Notes under the pieces: generated by a model | What the model was told of the DNA's origin: nothing | Databases searched by the model: none | Seen by the model: only the letters and a program-made list of their open reading frames with translations | Made by a program: the position numbers and the translations under genes | In this document: positions 16,539 through 26,276 of the stretch, one piece after another | Numbering within the stretch: position 1 is the stretch's first letter | Layout: each line of letters begins with the position of its first letter | From: Streptomyces aculeolatus | Lineage (GTDB): Bacteria; Actinomycetota; Actinomycetes; Streptomycetales; Streptomycetaceae | Direction of reading: 5' to 3' | Length of the DNA stretch: 64,000 nt | NCBI RefSeq assembly: GCF_020400605.1 | Contig: NZ_JAINRD010000001.1 | Location: 744,001 to 808,000 of the forward strand

Positions 16539-18386
16539 TCAGAGCAGCGCCAGCCCGAGCAGGTGGACCGCGGGCACCGAGAGCGTCAGCGGCAGGGACA
16601 CCCCGGCCGTCATGTGCACGAACCGCGACGGGTAGTCGTAGCTGGCCACCCGGACCGCGATGAGCACGCACACCCCCGCCGCCAGGCCCAGCAGCCCGCC
16701 GGCGGCGCCCATGTCGGTGCCGAGCCCCGCCGCGAGCCCGCCGGCCCCGGCCGCGGCCACGGCGGCGACGGGCGAGGCGTTCGGCGGCAGCGGCACCCCG
16801 CGGCCCAGCGTCCCGGCGGCCACGGCGACGGCGCCGACGACGACCGCGTGCCGCTCGGCGGCCAGGTAGCCGGAGGCGAGGACGGCGAGGGCGGCGGCGG
16901 CGAGGGCGACGTTCAGCGCGGTGAGGCGCTCCTTGGGCGCGCTGGTGCTGCGCAGCTGGACGAGGGCGATGAGGAGGAACCAGCCGGCGAGTGAGCCGAT
17001 CGCGGCGATCGTGGCGTCGTCCTCGTCGACCGCGAGGACGGCGCCGGTCGCGGTCAGCCCGGCGGCCGCGGCCAGCGCGATGCCCTCGCGGGCGGGCCAC
17101 ATGCCGTTCAGCCGGAACCAGCCGGCGGCGGTGACGCCCTGCAGCAGGGCTACGGCGGCGGCGAGCCCGGGGCGCACGTCGAGCGCCGCGGCGACGGCGA
17201 GGAGGCCGGCGAGCACGGCGGTGAGCGCGGCGGGCTGCGGGCCGGGCGCTATCAGGACGGAGGTGCCCTCCTCGCGGAGCACCTCGGCGGGGGGCTTGGG
17301 GCGGCGGAGGGTGGGGGCGCCGTAGAGGGTGCCGGTCTCGGGGCCGCCGGGGCCGGGGAAGCCGGGGCCGGCGCCGGGGGCGCCGGGGTGCGAGGGGGCG
17401 CCGGGATGGGCGTGGCGGCCGGCGGCGGGGACGTCGGGTTGGCCCGCCACGTCGCCGGGGTGGCCGGCTGCGTTGCCGTGGGGCCCTGCCGGGACGCCGG
17501 GGTGGCCCGGGCCCGTCGCGGGGGCGCCCGTGCCGCCGCGGTCCCAGCCGTCGGGCCACTGGGCGCCGGTCCCGCCCGGCGGCTCGTGCCCGGTGACCGG
17601 CGGAAGGTAGGCGGTCTGCTCGACGGCCGCTCCGGCGCCGGTGCCGCCGTACCCGGCGGGGGCGTCGTCCGTCACCGGCGGCAGGTACGCCGTCTCGTCG
17701 ACCGCCGCGGCTCCCTGCGGCGCCGCGGCGCCGCGGCCGTCGCTCCCGGCGGGCGAGGGATAGGCCGTACCCGCGGCGCCGTACGCCTGCGGGCCTCCGC
17801 CCGTGCCCGTACCGCCGCCGGGCGAGCCGCCGCCGTACGGCGCTCCGGGCCCGCCGAGCTGCTCCTGGCCGCCCCCGCCGTACGGCGCCGCGTGCCCGCC
17901 GGCCGGGCCCGTGCCGCCGCGGTACCCCGGGCCGTGCCCGCCGGCCGGGGCCTGCCCCCCTGCCGGGGAGCCGTGCCCGCCGCCGTACGGCGCCTCGCCG
18001 TACCCCGCGCCGGCACCGGTGGACTGCCCCGCGCCCGCGGGGTCCTGGCCGCCGCCGTACGGCGCTCCGGGCCCGCCGCTCCCGCCGGGCTGCCCGCCGC
18101 CGTACGAACCCGCGTAGCCGCCGTCGTAGGGCCCCGCGTCCGTCACCGGGGGCAGGTACGACGTCTGCTGCGCCGCCGCCGACTCCTCGTGCAGGGCCAT
18201 CCCCAACTGCGTCTCCGGCCCGCCGTACCCGTCGTCGCCCTGGCCCGCCGCCGGCGGGAACTGCGTGTGCCCGCTCGGCGGAGGGCCGGCTCCGTCGCCG
18301 TCGCGCTGGTCCTCGTACGGGGCCCAGCCCGCGGGCGCCGAGGGGGCAGCCGACCACGGCGCGGGGTCGTGTCTCTGGTCGCTCAT
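16539..18386 (-). CDS. Large membrane protein with repetitive Gly/Pro/Tyr N-terminus
   Basis: 615-aa protein. Residues 1 to about 370 are low complexity: many GAPYGGG-like units and three spaced YLPPVTD/YLPPVTG copies following a hydroxyl residue. The rest is a bundle of some eight to nine hydrophobic helices with little between them. ATG 18386 lies 7 nt after the MoaD-like stop, so the two form an operon. The repeats are encoded by recurring GCCGCCGTACGGCGC-type DNA, which may expand or contract. No family was recognised. Confidence 0.75.
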   Translation of the reverse strand: MSDQRHDPAPWSAAPSAPAGWAPYEDQRDGDGAGPPPSGHTQFPPAAGQGDDGYGGPETQLGMALHEESAAAQQTSYLPPVTDAGPYDGGYAGSYGGGQPGGSGGPGAPYGGGQDPAGAGQSTGAGAGYGEAPYGGGHGSPAGGQAPAGGHGPGYRGGTGPAGGHAAPYGGGGQEQLGGPGAPYGGGSPGGGTGTGGGPQAYGAAGTAYPSPAGSDGRGAAAPQGAAAVDETAYLPPVTDDAPAGYGGTGAGAAVEQTAYLPPVTGHEPPGGTGAQWPDGWDRGGTGAPATGPGHPGVPAGPHGNAAGHPGDVAGQPDVPAAGRHAHPGAPSHPGAPGAGPGFPGPGGPETGTLYGAPTLRRPKPPAEVLREEGTSVLIAPGPQPAALTAVLAGLLAVAAALDVRPGLAAAVALLQGVTAAGWFRLNGMWPAREGIALAAAAGLTATGAVLAVDEDDATIAAIGSLAGWFLLIALVQLRSTSAPKERLTALNVALAAAALAVLASGYLAAERHAVVVGAVAVAAGTLGRGVPLPPNASPVAAVAAAGAGGLAAGLGTDMGAAGGLLGLAAGVCVLIAVRVASYDYPSRFVHMTAGVSLPLTLSVPAVHLLGLALL

Positions 18387-18393
18387 CGTGCGC

Positions 18394-18651
18394 CTAGCCT
18401 CCCGCGAACGGGGGCAGGACCTCAACCGTCCCCCCGTCCGCCAGCGCCACCCCCGCGTGGTCGCGGGCGCCCACCGCCCGCCCGTCCACGAGGAACGAGC
18501 ACCGGGCCAGCACCCGCGCGAGGTCGTCGCCGTGCCGCCCCCGGGCCGCGGCCAGCGCCTCGGCCAGGGTGTCCGCCGCGTAGGGCTCCTCCGCGGTGCC
18601 CGCCGCGGCCTTGGCCGCCGCCCAGTACCGGATGGTGCCGCTGGCCGTCAT
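18394..18651 (-). CDS. MoaD/ThiS-family ubiquitin-like sulfur carrier
   Basis: 85-aa beta-grasp protein beginning [15 protein letters not shown] and ending in PPFAGG. The terminal Gly-Gly is the site of adenylation and thiocarboxylation in MoaD and ThiS. The sequence is closer to MoaD-like carriers. No MoaE, MoeB or ThiF partner is in the window, so the acceptor pathway (molybdopterin or other) is unknown. ATG 18651 was chosen from the family N-terminus. Confidence 0.82.
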   Translation of the reverse strand: MTASGTIRYWAAAKAAAGTAEEPYAADTLAEALAAARGRHGDDLARVLARCSFLVDGRAVGARDHAGVALADGGTVEVLPPFAGG

Positions 18652-18770
18652 GGCGCGCCGCCCCCTTCTTCTCCTCGACTCCCGCGCGCGGTCGCGCGGT
18701 GCGTCCCGTCCCATCATGCCCCTGGCGAAATTCTCGTCGCCCCGGGCAACCTTCGACGTACGCTGCGGAC

Positions 18771-20516
18771 GTGCTCGTCCGAATCCTCCGCGCTCACCTG
18801 CGCCCGTACCGCCGGGACATCGGCTGGATCGTGGCGCTGCAGCTCATAGCGACCCTGACGACGCTCTACCTCCCCACGCTCAACGCCGACATCATCGACC
18901 ACGGCGTCATCCCCGGCGACAACGGCTACATCGTGCGCACCGGCGGCTGGATGATCGCCTTCAGCGTGGTGCAGCTCTGCGCGGCCGCCGGCGCCGTGTT
19001 CCTCGGCGCCCGTACGGCCACGGCCCTCGGCCGCGACCTGCGCGCCTCCGTCTTCGACCGCGTGCAGTCCTTCTCCGCCCGCGAGATGGCCCGCTTCGGC
19101 GCCCCGTCCCTGATCACCCGCACCACCAACGACGTGCAGCAGATCCAGATGATGGGCCTGATGGCGTTCACGATGATGGTCTCGGCGCCGATCATGTGCG
19201 CCGGCGGCGTCGTCATGGCGCTCAACCAGGACGTGCCGCTGACGTCCCTGCTGCTGGTCGTCGTGCCGGCCATGGGCGTCTTCATGGCGATGATCGTGCG
19301 CCGGATGCGCCCGCTGTTCCGCAGCATGCAAAAGCGCATCGACGAGGTCAACCGCATCATGCGCGAGCAGATCACCGGCATCCGCGTCATCCGAGCCTTC
19401 GTCCGCGACGAGCACGAGCAGGGCCGCTTCGGCACGGCGAACGCCGACCTGATGGACGTGGGCGTACGGACCGGGCGGCTGCTGGCGCTGCTGTTCCCCA
19501 CCCCGATGTTCGCCATGAACCTTTCGAGCGTCGCCGTCGTCTGGTTCGGGGCCGGGCGCATCGACAGCGGCGCCATGGACGTCGGTGCGCTGACGGCGTT
19601 CCTTTCCTACCTGATGTACATCCTCATGAGCGTGATGATGGCCACCTTCATGTTCATGATGATCCCGCGCGCGGAGGTCTGCGCCGAGCGGATCCAGGAG
19701 GTGCTGGACACCGAGTCGTCCGTCGTCCCGCCCGCGGCCCCGGTGCCCGCGGCGGCCGGGCCGCGCGAGCGCGGCCGGCTCGACGTCCGCGGCGTCGAGT
19801 TCCGCTACCCGGGCGCCGAGGAGCCGGTGCTGACGGACGTCGACCTGGTGGCGCGCCCGGGGCGGACGACGGCGGTCATCGGCAGCACGGGCAGCGGCAA
19901 GTCGACCCTGCTGGCCCTGGTGCCGCGGCTGTTCGACGCCACGGCGGGCAGCGTCGAGGTGGGCGGCGTGGACGTACGGGACCTGGACCCGGCGGCGCTG
20001 GCGCTGGCCATCGGGTACGTACCGCAGAAGCCGTACCTCTTCAGCGGCACCGTCGCCTCGAACCTCCGGTACGGCAAGCCCGACGCCACCGAGGACGAGC
20101 TGTGGGACGCGCTGCGCACCGCGCAGGCGGCGGACTTCGTACGGGAGATGGACGGCGGCCTGGAGGCGGCCGTCGCCCAGGGCGGCTCCAACGTCTCCGG
20201 CGGCCAGCGGCAGCGCCTCGCGATCGCCCGCGCGCTGGTGCACCGCCCCGACATCTACCTCTTCGACGACTCCTTCTCCGCCCTCGACTACGCCACCGAC
20301 GCCGCCCTGCGCGCGGCCCTCGCGCGCCGGCTCGGGGACGCGACGGTCGTGATCGTCGCGCAGCGGGTCGCGACGATCCGCGACGCGGACCGGATCGTGG
20401 TCCTGGACGAGGGCCGGGTGGCGGGCACGGGGACGCACGCGGAGCTGATGGCGGCGAACGAGACATACCGCGAGATCGTGCTCTCCCAGCTCACGGAGAA
20501 GGAGGCGGCGGCATGA
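18771..20516 (+). CDS. ABC exporter half, subunit A (degenerate catalytic site)
   Basis: 581-aa fusion of a six-helix exporter domain (1 to about 310) and an ATPase domain. Walker A is GSTGSGKST, signature [16 protein letters not shown], Walker [14 protein letters not shown]. The catalytic Glu after Walker B is Asp here, as in the inactive-site subunit of heterodimeric exporters such as BmrC or TM287. Start GTG 18771 ([16 protein letters not shown]); a longer upstream frame is a shadow of the membrane protein gene. It couples to subunit B by an ATGA overlap. Substrate unknown: lipid or drug export is typical. Confidence 0.9.
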   Translation: MLVRILRAHLRPYRRDIGWIVALQLIATLTTLYLPTLNADIIDHGVIPGDNGYIVRTGGWMIAFSVVQLCAAAGAVFLGARTATALGRDLRASVFDRVQSFSAREMARFGAPSLITRTTNDVQQIQMMGLMAFTMMVSAPIMCAGGVVMALNQDVPLTSLLLVVVPAMGVFMAMIVRRMRPLFRSMQKRIDEVNRIMREQITGIRVIRAFVRDEHEQGRFGTANADLMDVGVRTGRLLALLFPTPMFAMNLSSVAVVWFGAGRIDSGAMDVGALTAFLSYLMYILMSVMMATFMFMMIPRAEVCAERIQEVLDTESSVVPPAAPVPAAAGPRERGRLDVRGVEFRYPGAEEPVLTDVDLVARPGRTTAVIGSTGSGKSTLLALVPRLFDATAGSVEVGGVDVRDLDPAALALAIGYVPQKPYLFSGTVASNLRYGKPDATEDELWDALRTAQAADFVREMDGGLEAAVAQGGSNVSGGQRQRLAIARALVHRPDIYLFDDSFSALDYATDAALRAALARRLGDATVVIVAQRVATIRDADRIVVLDEGRVAGTGTHAELMAANETYREIVLSQLTEKEAAA

Positions 20517-22510
20517 GCGCACCGGCGAAGGAGCCGCCGAAACCGGGGAACGAGGGAGGCCAGGGGTCTCCGGGAGGTCCGGGGTCTCCGGGAGGCCCCG
20601 GAGGCACGGAGGGCCCGGGCAAGCCGGGGAACCGGCCGCCCGGCCCGCGCCCCGCCGCCGGCGGCGGGCCCATGCGCATGTTCAGCGGCCCGCCGGTCGA
20701 GCGCTCCCTCGACTTCCGCGGCTCCGCCGTCCGCCTCCTGCGCACCCTGCGTCCCGACCGCACCCTGATCCGCGTCATCCTCGCCCTCGGCGCCGCCAGC
20801 ATCGCGCTCACCGTCGCCGGCCCGAAGCTCCTCGGCCACGCCACCGACCTCGTCGTCGCCGGCGTCTACGGCGACCGGGTCGACACCGGCTCCGCCCGCG
20901 CCACCGACGGCATCGACTTCGACGCCGTCGGCCGCACGCTGCTGTGGGCGGCCCTCGTCTACGTCGCCGCGTGGGGCTTCGCGCTCGCGCAGACGCGGCT
21001 GACGGCCGTGGTCGTGCAGCGGGCGGTCTTCCGCCTCCGCGAGGAGGTGGAGGCGAAGCTGTCGCGGCTGCCGCTGTCGTACTTCGACCGCAACCAGCGC
21101 GGCGAGATCCTCTCCCGTGCGACCAACGACATCGACAACGTCGGGCAGTCGCTCCAGCAGACCATGAGCCAGATCGTGACGTCGCTGCTGACGATCGTCG
21201 GGGTGCTGGCGGTGATGTTCTGGATCTCGCCGCTGCTGGCGCTGGTCGCGCTGGTGACCGTACCCCTGTCGATCACGGTCGCGACCCGGGTCGGCAAGCG
21301 GGCACAGCCGCAGTTCGTGGCGCAGTGGGCGTCCACCGGCAAGCTGAACGCGCACATCGAGGAGATGTACACCGGGCACTCGCTGGTCCAGGTCTTCGGC
21401 CGCCGCGAGGAGGCGGCGGAGACCTTCCGCGAGGAGAACGACGAGCTGTTCCGGGCCGGCTACCGGGCGCAGTTCATCTCCGGGCTGATCCAGCCGGCGA
21501 TGATGTGCATAGGCAACCTCAACTACGTGCTGGTCGCCGTCGTCGGCGGGCTGCGGGTCGCCTCCGGGGCGCTGTCGATCGGCGACGTGCAGGCGTTCGT
21601 GCAGTACTCGCGGCAGTTCAGCCAGCCGCTGGGGCAGATCGCGTCGATGGCCAACCTGGTGCAGTCGGGCGTCGCCTCGGCGGAGCGGGTCTTCGAGCTG
21701 CTCGACGCGGACGAGCAGGAGCCGGACCCCGCCGCCCCGGCCCGCCCGGCGGAGCCGGTGCGGGGCGAGGTGGCGTTCGAGGGCGTCTCGTTCTCGTACG
21801 ACCCGGAGAAACCGCTGATCGAGGACCTGTCGCTGACGGTCCGCCCGGGCCAGACGGTGGCGATCGTCGGCCCGACGGGGGCGGGGAAGACGACGCTGGT
21901 GAACCTGCTGATGCGGTTCTACGAGGTGGCGGACGGCCGGATCCTGCTCGACGGCGTCGACGTGGCGGAGATGAGCCGCGAGGAGCTGCGGGCGCAGATC
22001 GGGATGGTGCTCCAGGACACGTGGCTGTTCGGCGGCACGATCGCGGAGAACATCGCGTACGGCGCCCCGGCGGGCACCCCGCACGACAAGATCGTCGCCG
22101 CCGCGAAGGCCACCCACGTCGACCGCTTCGTACGGACCCTGCCGGACGGCTACGACACGGTGATCGACGAGGAGGGCACGGGCGTCTCGGCGGGCGAGAA
22201 GCAGCTCGTCACCATCGCCCGGGCGTTCCTCGCGGAACCGGCGATCCTGGTCCTGGACGAGGCGACCAGCTCGGTGGACACCCGCACGGAGGTCCTGATC
22301 CAGCACGCGATGGCGGAACTCCGCACGGGCCGCACGAGCTTCGTGATCGCCCACCGCCTCTCCACGATCCGCGACGCGGACGTGATCCTGGTGATGGAGG
22401 CGGGGTCGATCGTGGAACAGGGCACGCACGAGGAACTCCTGGCGGCCCAGGGCGCCTACGCCCGCCTGTACCAGGCGCAGTTCGCGGAACCGGTAGCAGA
22501 AACGATCTAG
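20513..22510 (+). CDS. ABC exporter half, subunit B (catalytic)
   Basis: 665-aa exporter half. Residues 1-60 are a Gly/Pro-rich cytoplasmic extension with [13 protein letters not shown] repeats, then six membrane helices and the ATPase domain. Walker [10 protein letters not shown], Walker [13 protein letters not shown] with the catalytic Glu intact, but the signature is VSAGEKQ instead of the usual SGGQ. It forms a heterodimer with subunit A, whose standard signature would face this subunit's Walker site. The ATG overlaps the previous stop (ATGA), with GGAGGCGGC upstream. Confidence 0.9.
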   Translation: MSAPAKEPPKPGNEGGQGSPGGPGSPGGPGGTEGPGKPGNRPPGPRPAAGGGPMRMFSGPPVERSLDFRGSAVRLLRTLRPDRTLIRVILALGAASIALTVAGPKLLGHATDLVVAGVYGDRVDTGSARATDGIDFDAVGRTLLWAALVYVAAWGFALAQTRLTAVVVQRAVFRLREEVEAKLSRLPLSYFDRNQRGEILSRATNDIDNVGQSLQQTMSQIVTSLLTIVGVLAVMFWISPLLALVALVTVPLSITVATRVGKRAQPQFVAQWASTGKLNAHIEEMYTGHSLVQVFGRREEAAETFREENDELFRAGYRAQFISGLIQPAMMCIGNLNYVLVAVVGGLRVASGALSIGDVQAFVQYSRQFSQPLGQIASMANLVQSGVASAERVFELLDADEQEPDPAAPARPAEPVRGEVAFEGVSFSYDPEKPLIEDLSLTVRPGQTVAIVGPTGAGKTTLVNLLMRFYEVADGRILLDGVDVAEMSREELRAQIGMVLQDTWLFGGTIAENIAYGAPAGTPHDKIVAAAKATHVDRFVRTLPDGYDTVIDEEGTGVSAGEKQLVTIARAFLAEPAILVLDEATSSVDTRTEVLIQHAMAELRTGRTSFVIAHRLSTIRDADVILVMEAGSIVEQGTHEELLAAQGAYARLYQAQFAEPVAETI

Positions 22511-22599
22511 GTCACCCACGCGTGTGGTCTCCGCCCCGGACCGATGATCGGCCCGGCGCGGGCGGGAGAGACTGGCTGCGGCCCGGAAGGGGGTGCACC

Positions 22600-23202
22600 A
22601 TGACGGTTATGGCAGAGCGCAGGGCAGACGCGACGGTCGAGGAGTTCGAAGCGATCGCCAGGTCCGCCGACAAGGTGTCCGACGGGGCGGTCAGGCTGGA
22701 GTTCATCGCTGGGAAGATCAGGGTAAAGCGCGTGGCCGACGGAGATCACGACACGATCATCATGTGGCTGTTGCGCCGCTGTATGCAGAGCAGGCCGGAG
22801 CTCGGGCTCTTCGTCGAAAAGCAGCTCAAGGTGGAGGCCTACAGGCAGGGGCGGGCCCGCGTGGACGGTGTGCTGGCTCCGTGGGAGCACTTCGCCGGCA
22901 AGGAGGAGTGGGCGGAGCCGGACGGTGTGCTGATGACCGTCGAGGTCACATCCTCCGACTCCGACTCCGACACCGACCGCCGCGACCGGCGTGAGAAACC
23001 GTCCGCGTACGCGGCGGTGGGGATCCCGGTGCACCTGATGATCGACCGGTCCTCGTGCACCGTGACCGTCCTTACGTACCCGGATGCGGATCGCGCCTGC
23101 TACCGGGACTCACACACAGCACCCTTCGGCGAGCCCGTCGTCATCCCTGATCCCGTGGGCATCGAACTCGACACCGAGGTGCTCAAGAACTACGTCCGCT
23201 GA
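22600..23202 (+). CDS. Uma2-family (DUF820) endonuclease-like protein
   Basis: 200-aa protein of the Uma2 group, a PD-(D/E)xK-like fold abundant in Streptomyces and cyanobacteria. Likely catalytic pieces are ARVDGVLAP with its Asp, TVEVTSSDS with Glu, and a following Lys in REKPSAYAAVGIPVHLMID. Biological role is unsettled; some are linked to mobile DNA. Codon use is somewhat less GC-extreme than in its neighbours, for example around ATCAGGGTAAAGCGC, which hints at acquisition. ATG 22600 is used; ATG 22609 is possible. Its end overlaps the convergent hydrolase gene by 20 bp. Confidence 0.78.
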   Translation: MTVMAERRADATVEEFEAIARSADKVSDGAVRLEFIAGKIRVKRVADGDHDTIIMWLLRRCMQSRPELGLFVEKQLKVEAYRQGRARVDGVLAPWEHFAGKEEWAEPDGVLMTVEVTSSDSDSDTDRRDRREKPSAYAAVGIPVHLMIDRSSCTVTVLTYPDADRACYRDSHTAPFGEPVVIPDPVGIELDTEVLKNYVR

Positions 23203-24217
23203 CGGCCCTCACCGCCCATGTGGCGATCCGTGTCAGCAACTCCTCGCTCGCCGCGTTCTCCGCGTGGGCGAAGTCCTCCTCCAGCCACAGTTCCGCCGTG
23301 CCCGGTTCCGCCGCGGCGGCCAGGGACTCGGGGTGGTCCAGGGGGAAGTACGTGTCCCGGGTGCCGTGGACGATCAGCAGCGGGGCCGGGGCGATCAGGG
23401 GGACCGCGGCCGTGGGGGAGAGGGGTTCGGGGTTCCAGCGGCGGTGGTGGATGCGGGTCTTCAGGGCGAGGCGGGAGACCGCCCGGCCCGTACGGCGTTC
23501 CACTATCCAGTGCAGCCGCCGCATCGGCGCCGTGCCGCGGTAGTACCAGCGGGCCGGGGAGCTGACGGACACCACCGCGTCCGCGTAGGGGACCGTGCCC
23601 GTACGGACCGCGCCGGCGCCGAGCGCATCCGCACCGAGCGCCACCGAGCCGTCCGTACCGGAGCTGAGCGCCGCCGGGCCGTCCACGGCCGGGCCCGGGC
23701 CGGCCGTGCCGGGCCCCGCGGCAGCGCGTCCGTACGCCCCCTTGCGCCCCTCGCGCCCCCCGCGCTCCTGTTCGTCCCCCCGCGCCCCCGCGCGGTACAG
23801 CGCACCGTGGCGCAGCACCACCGAGCCGCCCATCGAGAACCCCACCGTCGCCACCCGCCCGTGTCCCAGCGACCGGGCCCAGGCCACCGCCGCCGCCAGG
23901 TCCAGCACCTCCCGGTCGCCGACCGTCGAGCGCCCGCCCGAGCCGCCGTGGCCCCGGAACGAGAACGTGACCACCCCCGCACGCTGCGCGAACACCGCCG
24001 CCGCGCGCCGGATCGCCGGCCGCTCCAGCGCGCCCGTGAAGCCGTGCGCCACCACGATCGCGGGGGCGTCCGGGCCCGGCCCCGGGTCGTACGCGGCCTC
24101 GATCGGCACCCCGTCCGCCGCCCGCAGCAGCGCCGTGCGCGCGCCGGGCGGGGCGGGGGCGGAAGGACCGGGTGCGGTGTCTCGCCGGCCGGACGAGGCC
24201 GCGGAGGTCGAGCTCAT
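23183..24217 (-). CDS. Alpha/beta hydrolase with low-complexity insertion
   Basis: 344-aa serine hydrolase. The nucleophile elbow is GFSMGGS, oxyanion region VVAHGFTG, and candidate acid and base are in HGTRDTYFP and DFAHAENA. About 75 residues between the elbow helix (GALYRAGARGDEQ) and the next strand (YADAVVSVSSPARW) are Gly/Ala/Arg-rich and look inserted into the cap position. Activity may be esterase or lipase-like; substrate unknown. ATG 24217 is divergent from the glnR leader with only a few bases between promoter and start. Confidence 0.82.
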   Translation of the reverse strand: MSSTSAASSGRRDTAPGPSAPAPPGARTALLRAADGVPIEAAYDPGPGPDAPAIVVAHGFTGALERPAIRRAAAVFAQRAGVVTFSFRGHGGSGGRSTVGDREVLDLAAAVAWARSLGHGRVATVGFSMGGSVVLRHGALYRAGARGDEQERGGREGRKGAYGRAAAGPGTAGPGPAVDGPAALSSGTDGSVALGADALGAGAVRTGTVPYADAVVSVSSPARWYYRGTAPMRRLHWIVERRTGRAVSRLALKTRIHHRRWNPEPLSPTAAVPLIAPAPLLIVHGTRDTYFPLDHPESLAAAAEPGTAELWLEEDFAHAENAASEELLTRIATWAVRAVSGRSS

Positions 24218-24223
24218 GTGGGC

Positions 24224-24269
24224 TATTCTGACGTGTGAAGGACCCGGGCAAGGTTGCCCCCGGGTCCTT
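24224..24269 (+). promoter_or_regulatory. glnR promoter and 5' hairpin
   Basis: TATTCT (24224-24229) is a plausible -10, placing the start near 24236. The transcript would begin with an 11-bp perfect stem AAGGACCCGGG (24238-24248) / CCCGGGTCCTT (24259-24269) with a 10-nt loop, followed by TTCGTGCTTTC. No plus-strand gene lies upstream, so it is not a gene-end terminator. It could act as an attenuator or stabilise the 5' end. Confidence 0.55.
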
Positions 24270-24306
24270 TCGTGCTTTCATGCCACCTTCTGAGGAGGCC
24301 GACACC

Positions 24307-24408
24307 ATGGGCAAACGCAGAGGCAGAGCCGAGACCGAGACCACCGCGACGACCCCGAGCCCGCCCCCCACGGTCACCGCCGCCGGCCACCGGGAGGTGC
24401 GCCCGTGA
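24307..24408 (+). CDS. 33-aa ORF translationally coupled to glnR
   Basis: ATG 24307 sits 9 nt after a perfect GAGGAGG site. The peptide starts [11 protein letters not shown], is Thr/Pro-rich in the middle and ends REVRP. Its TGA overlaps the glnR GTG as GTGA, so ribosomes finishing it would start glnR. The good ribosome site and coupling argue that translation matters, whether or not the peptide does. I know of no described function. Confidence 0.6.
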   Translation: MGKRRGRAETETTATTPSPPPTVTAAGHREVRP

Positions 24409-25142
24409 GTTCTCTGCTGCTCCTGACCAACGCCCTGCAGCCCTCCGCCGAGGTGCTCCCCGCGCTCGGCCTGCTGCTCCACAACGTCCGGGTGGCGCCC
24501 GCCGAGGGCCCCGCCCTGATCGACACCCCCGGCGCCGACGTCATCCTCGTCGACGGCCGCCGCGACCTGCCGCAGGTGCGCAGCCTGTGTCAGCTGCTGC
24601 ACTCCACGGGCCCCGGCTGCCCGCTGATCCTCGTCGTGACGGAGGGCGGGCTCGCCGCCGTCACCGCCGAGTGGGGCGTGGACGACGTACTGCTGGACAC
24701 CGCGGGACCCGCGGAGGTGGAGGCGCGGCTGCGGCTGGCGCTGGGCCGGCAGCAGCTGCCCGCGGACGAGAGCCCCACGGAGATCCGCAACGGAGATCTG
24801 ACGGTGGACGAGGCCACGTACAGCGCGAAGCTGAAGGGGCGGGTGCTGGACCTGACCTTCAAGGAGTTCGAGCTCCTGAAGTACCTGGCGCAGCACCCGG
24901 GGCGGGTGTTCACCCGGGCGCAGCTCCTCCAGGAGGTCTGGGGCTACGACTACTTCGGCGGCACCCGCACCGTGGACGTCCACGTGCGGCGGCTGCGGGC
25001 GAAGCTCGGTCCGGAGCACGAGTCGCTGATCGGCACGGTCCGAAACGTGGGTTACCGCTTCGTGGTGCCGGAGAAGGCGGAGAAGAAGGCCGAGAACCGG
25101 GAGCAGAGGGGCGCGGCGCAGGAGGCGCGGCACCGCGCGTAG
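24405..25142 (+). CDS. glnR: Nitrogen response regulator GlnR
   Basis: OmpR-type master regulator of nitrogen metabolism (glutamine synthetase, ammonium transport, nitrate and urease genes). The 245-aa sequence follows remembered S. coelicolor GlnR almost residue for residue ([49 protein letters not shown]). The receiver domain is atypical; Asp50 (VILVDGRRD) corresponds to the conserved GlnR aspartate, and the usual acidic pocket is missing, as known for orphan GlnR. The C-terminal tail after VVPEKAEKK is extended and charged. Start GTG 24405 overlaps the small upstream ORF. Confidence 0.96.
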   Translation: MSSLLLLTNALQPSAEVLPALGLLLHNVRVAPAEGPALIDTPGADVILVDGRRDLPQVRSLCQLLHSTGPGCPLILVVTEGGLAAVTAEWGVDDVLLDTAGPAEVEARLRLALGRQQLPADESPTEIRNGDLTVDEATYSAKLKGRVLDLTFKEFELLKYLAQHPGRVFTRAQLLQEVWGYDYFGGTRTVDVHVRRLRAKLGPEHESLIGTVRNVGYRFVVPEKAEKKAENREQRGAAQEARHRA

Positions 25143-25216
25143 TAAGCCCCGAGGCGGTGGCCGGGGCATCACAGAGGCGGGGTAGTGCGGAGAGTCATCA
25201 CGCGTAGACTTGCGCC

Positions 25217-26233
25217 GTGGCCAAGGTGACGCGGGACGACGTGGCACGGCTGGCGGGGACCTCGACCGCGGTCGTGAGCTATGTCATCAACAACGGACCC
25301 AGGCCGGTCGCCCCGGCCACCCGGGAGCGGGTGCTCGCGGCGATAAAGGAGTTGGGCTACCGCCCGGACCGCGTGGCGCAGGCCATGGCCTCGCGGCGTA
25401 CGGACCTCATCGGCATGATCGTGCCGGACGCGCGGCAGCCGTTCTTCGGCGAGATGGCGCACGCGGTGGAGCAGGCGGCGTCCGAGCGCGGGAAGATGGT
25501 CCTCGTCGGCAACTCCGACTATCTCGACGACCGCGAGGTCCACTATCTGCGGGCCTTCCTCGGGATGCGCGTGTCCGGCCTGATCCTCGTCAGCCAGGGC
25601 CCGAGTCCCGCGGCGGCGGCGGAGATCGACGCGTGGGACGCGCGCGTGGTGCTCATGCACGAGCGCCGGGACCAGCCGGAGGACCTGGTCGTCGTCACGG
25701 ACGACGTCGGCGGCGCGCGGCTGGCGACGAGCCACCTGCTGGAGCACGGCCACGCGTACGTGGCCTGCCTGGGCGGCGTCGAGACGACCCCGACGACGGG
25801 CGACCCGGTCACCGACCACGTCGAGGGCTGGCGCATCGCGATGCGCGCGGCGGGCCGCTCGACGGAGGGCCGGCTCTTCCAGTCCCCGTACAACCGTTAC
25901 GACGCCTACCAGGTCGGCCTGAAGCTCCTCGCGGGCCCGGACCGCCCCCCGGCCATCTTCTGCGCCACCGACGACCAGGCCATCGGCCTGCTGCGGGCGG
26001 CCCGTGAGCTGCGCATCGACGTCCCGGGCGAACTGGCGGTGGCTGCGTTCGACAACGTCAAGGAGGCCGGCCTCACGGACCCGCCCCTGACGACGGTCGC
26101 CTCGGACCGCCCGGCGATGGCCCGCGCGGCGGTGGACCTGGTCCTGGACGAGACCCCCCTGGCCACCCGCCGCGAACGCCTGAAGCAGTTCCCGTCCCAC
26201 CTGGTCACCCGCCGCTCCTGCGGCTGCCCGTAG
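25217..26233 (+). CDS. LacI-family transcriptional regulator
   Basis: 338-aa repressor-type protein: N-terminal HTH ([24 protein letters not shown], then hinge [11 protein letters not shown]) and a periplasmic-binding-like effector domain. It ends in RRSCGCP, a Cys pair at the very C-terminus. -10-like TAGACT (25205-25210) ends 6 nt before GTG 25217, so the mRNA is probably leaderless. No sugar genes adjoin, so the ligand is unknown. It lies 74 bp after glnR in the same direction, the order I recall from S. coelicolor. Confidence 0.9.
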   Translation: MAKVTRDDVARLAGTSTAVVSYVINNGPRPVAPATRERVLAAIKELGYRPDRVAQAMASRRTDLIGMIVPDARQPFFGEMAHAVEQAASERGKMVLVGNSDYLDDREVHYLRAFLGMRVSGLILVSQGPSPAAAAEIDAWDARVVLMHERRDQPEDLVVVTDDVGGARLATSHLLEHGHAYVACLGGVETTPTTGDPVTDHVEGWRIAMRAAGRSTEGRLFQSPYNRYDAYQVGLKLLAGPDRPPAIFCATDDQAIGLLRAARELRIDVPGELAVAAFDNVKEAGLTDPPLTTVASDRPAMARAAVDLVLDETPLATRRERLKQFPSHLVTRRSCGCP

Positions 26234-26276
26234 CGGAGACGGGGCCGGGCGCCGTCGGCACGGGGGCTTCCAGCCG

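Noticed and set aside
17300..18130. Possible CRISPR-like or satellite repeats
   Set aside because: The recurring GCCGCCGTACGGCGC-type units are irregularly spaced and in frame, encoding PYGGG repeats.
17388..18770. Long N-terminal extension of ABC subunit A
   Set aside because: Runs antisense through the membrane protein and MoaD-like genes; the exporter fold begins at GTG 18771.
20288..22519. 743-aa minus-strand ORF
   Set aside because: Antisense shadow of ABC subunit B; His/Arg/Asp-rich without domains.
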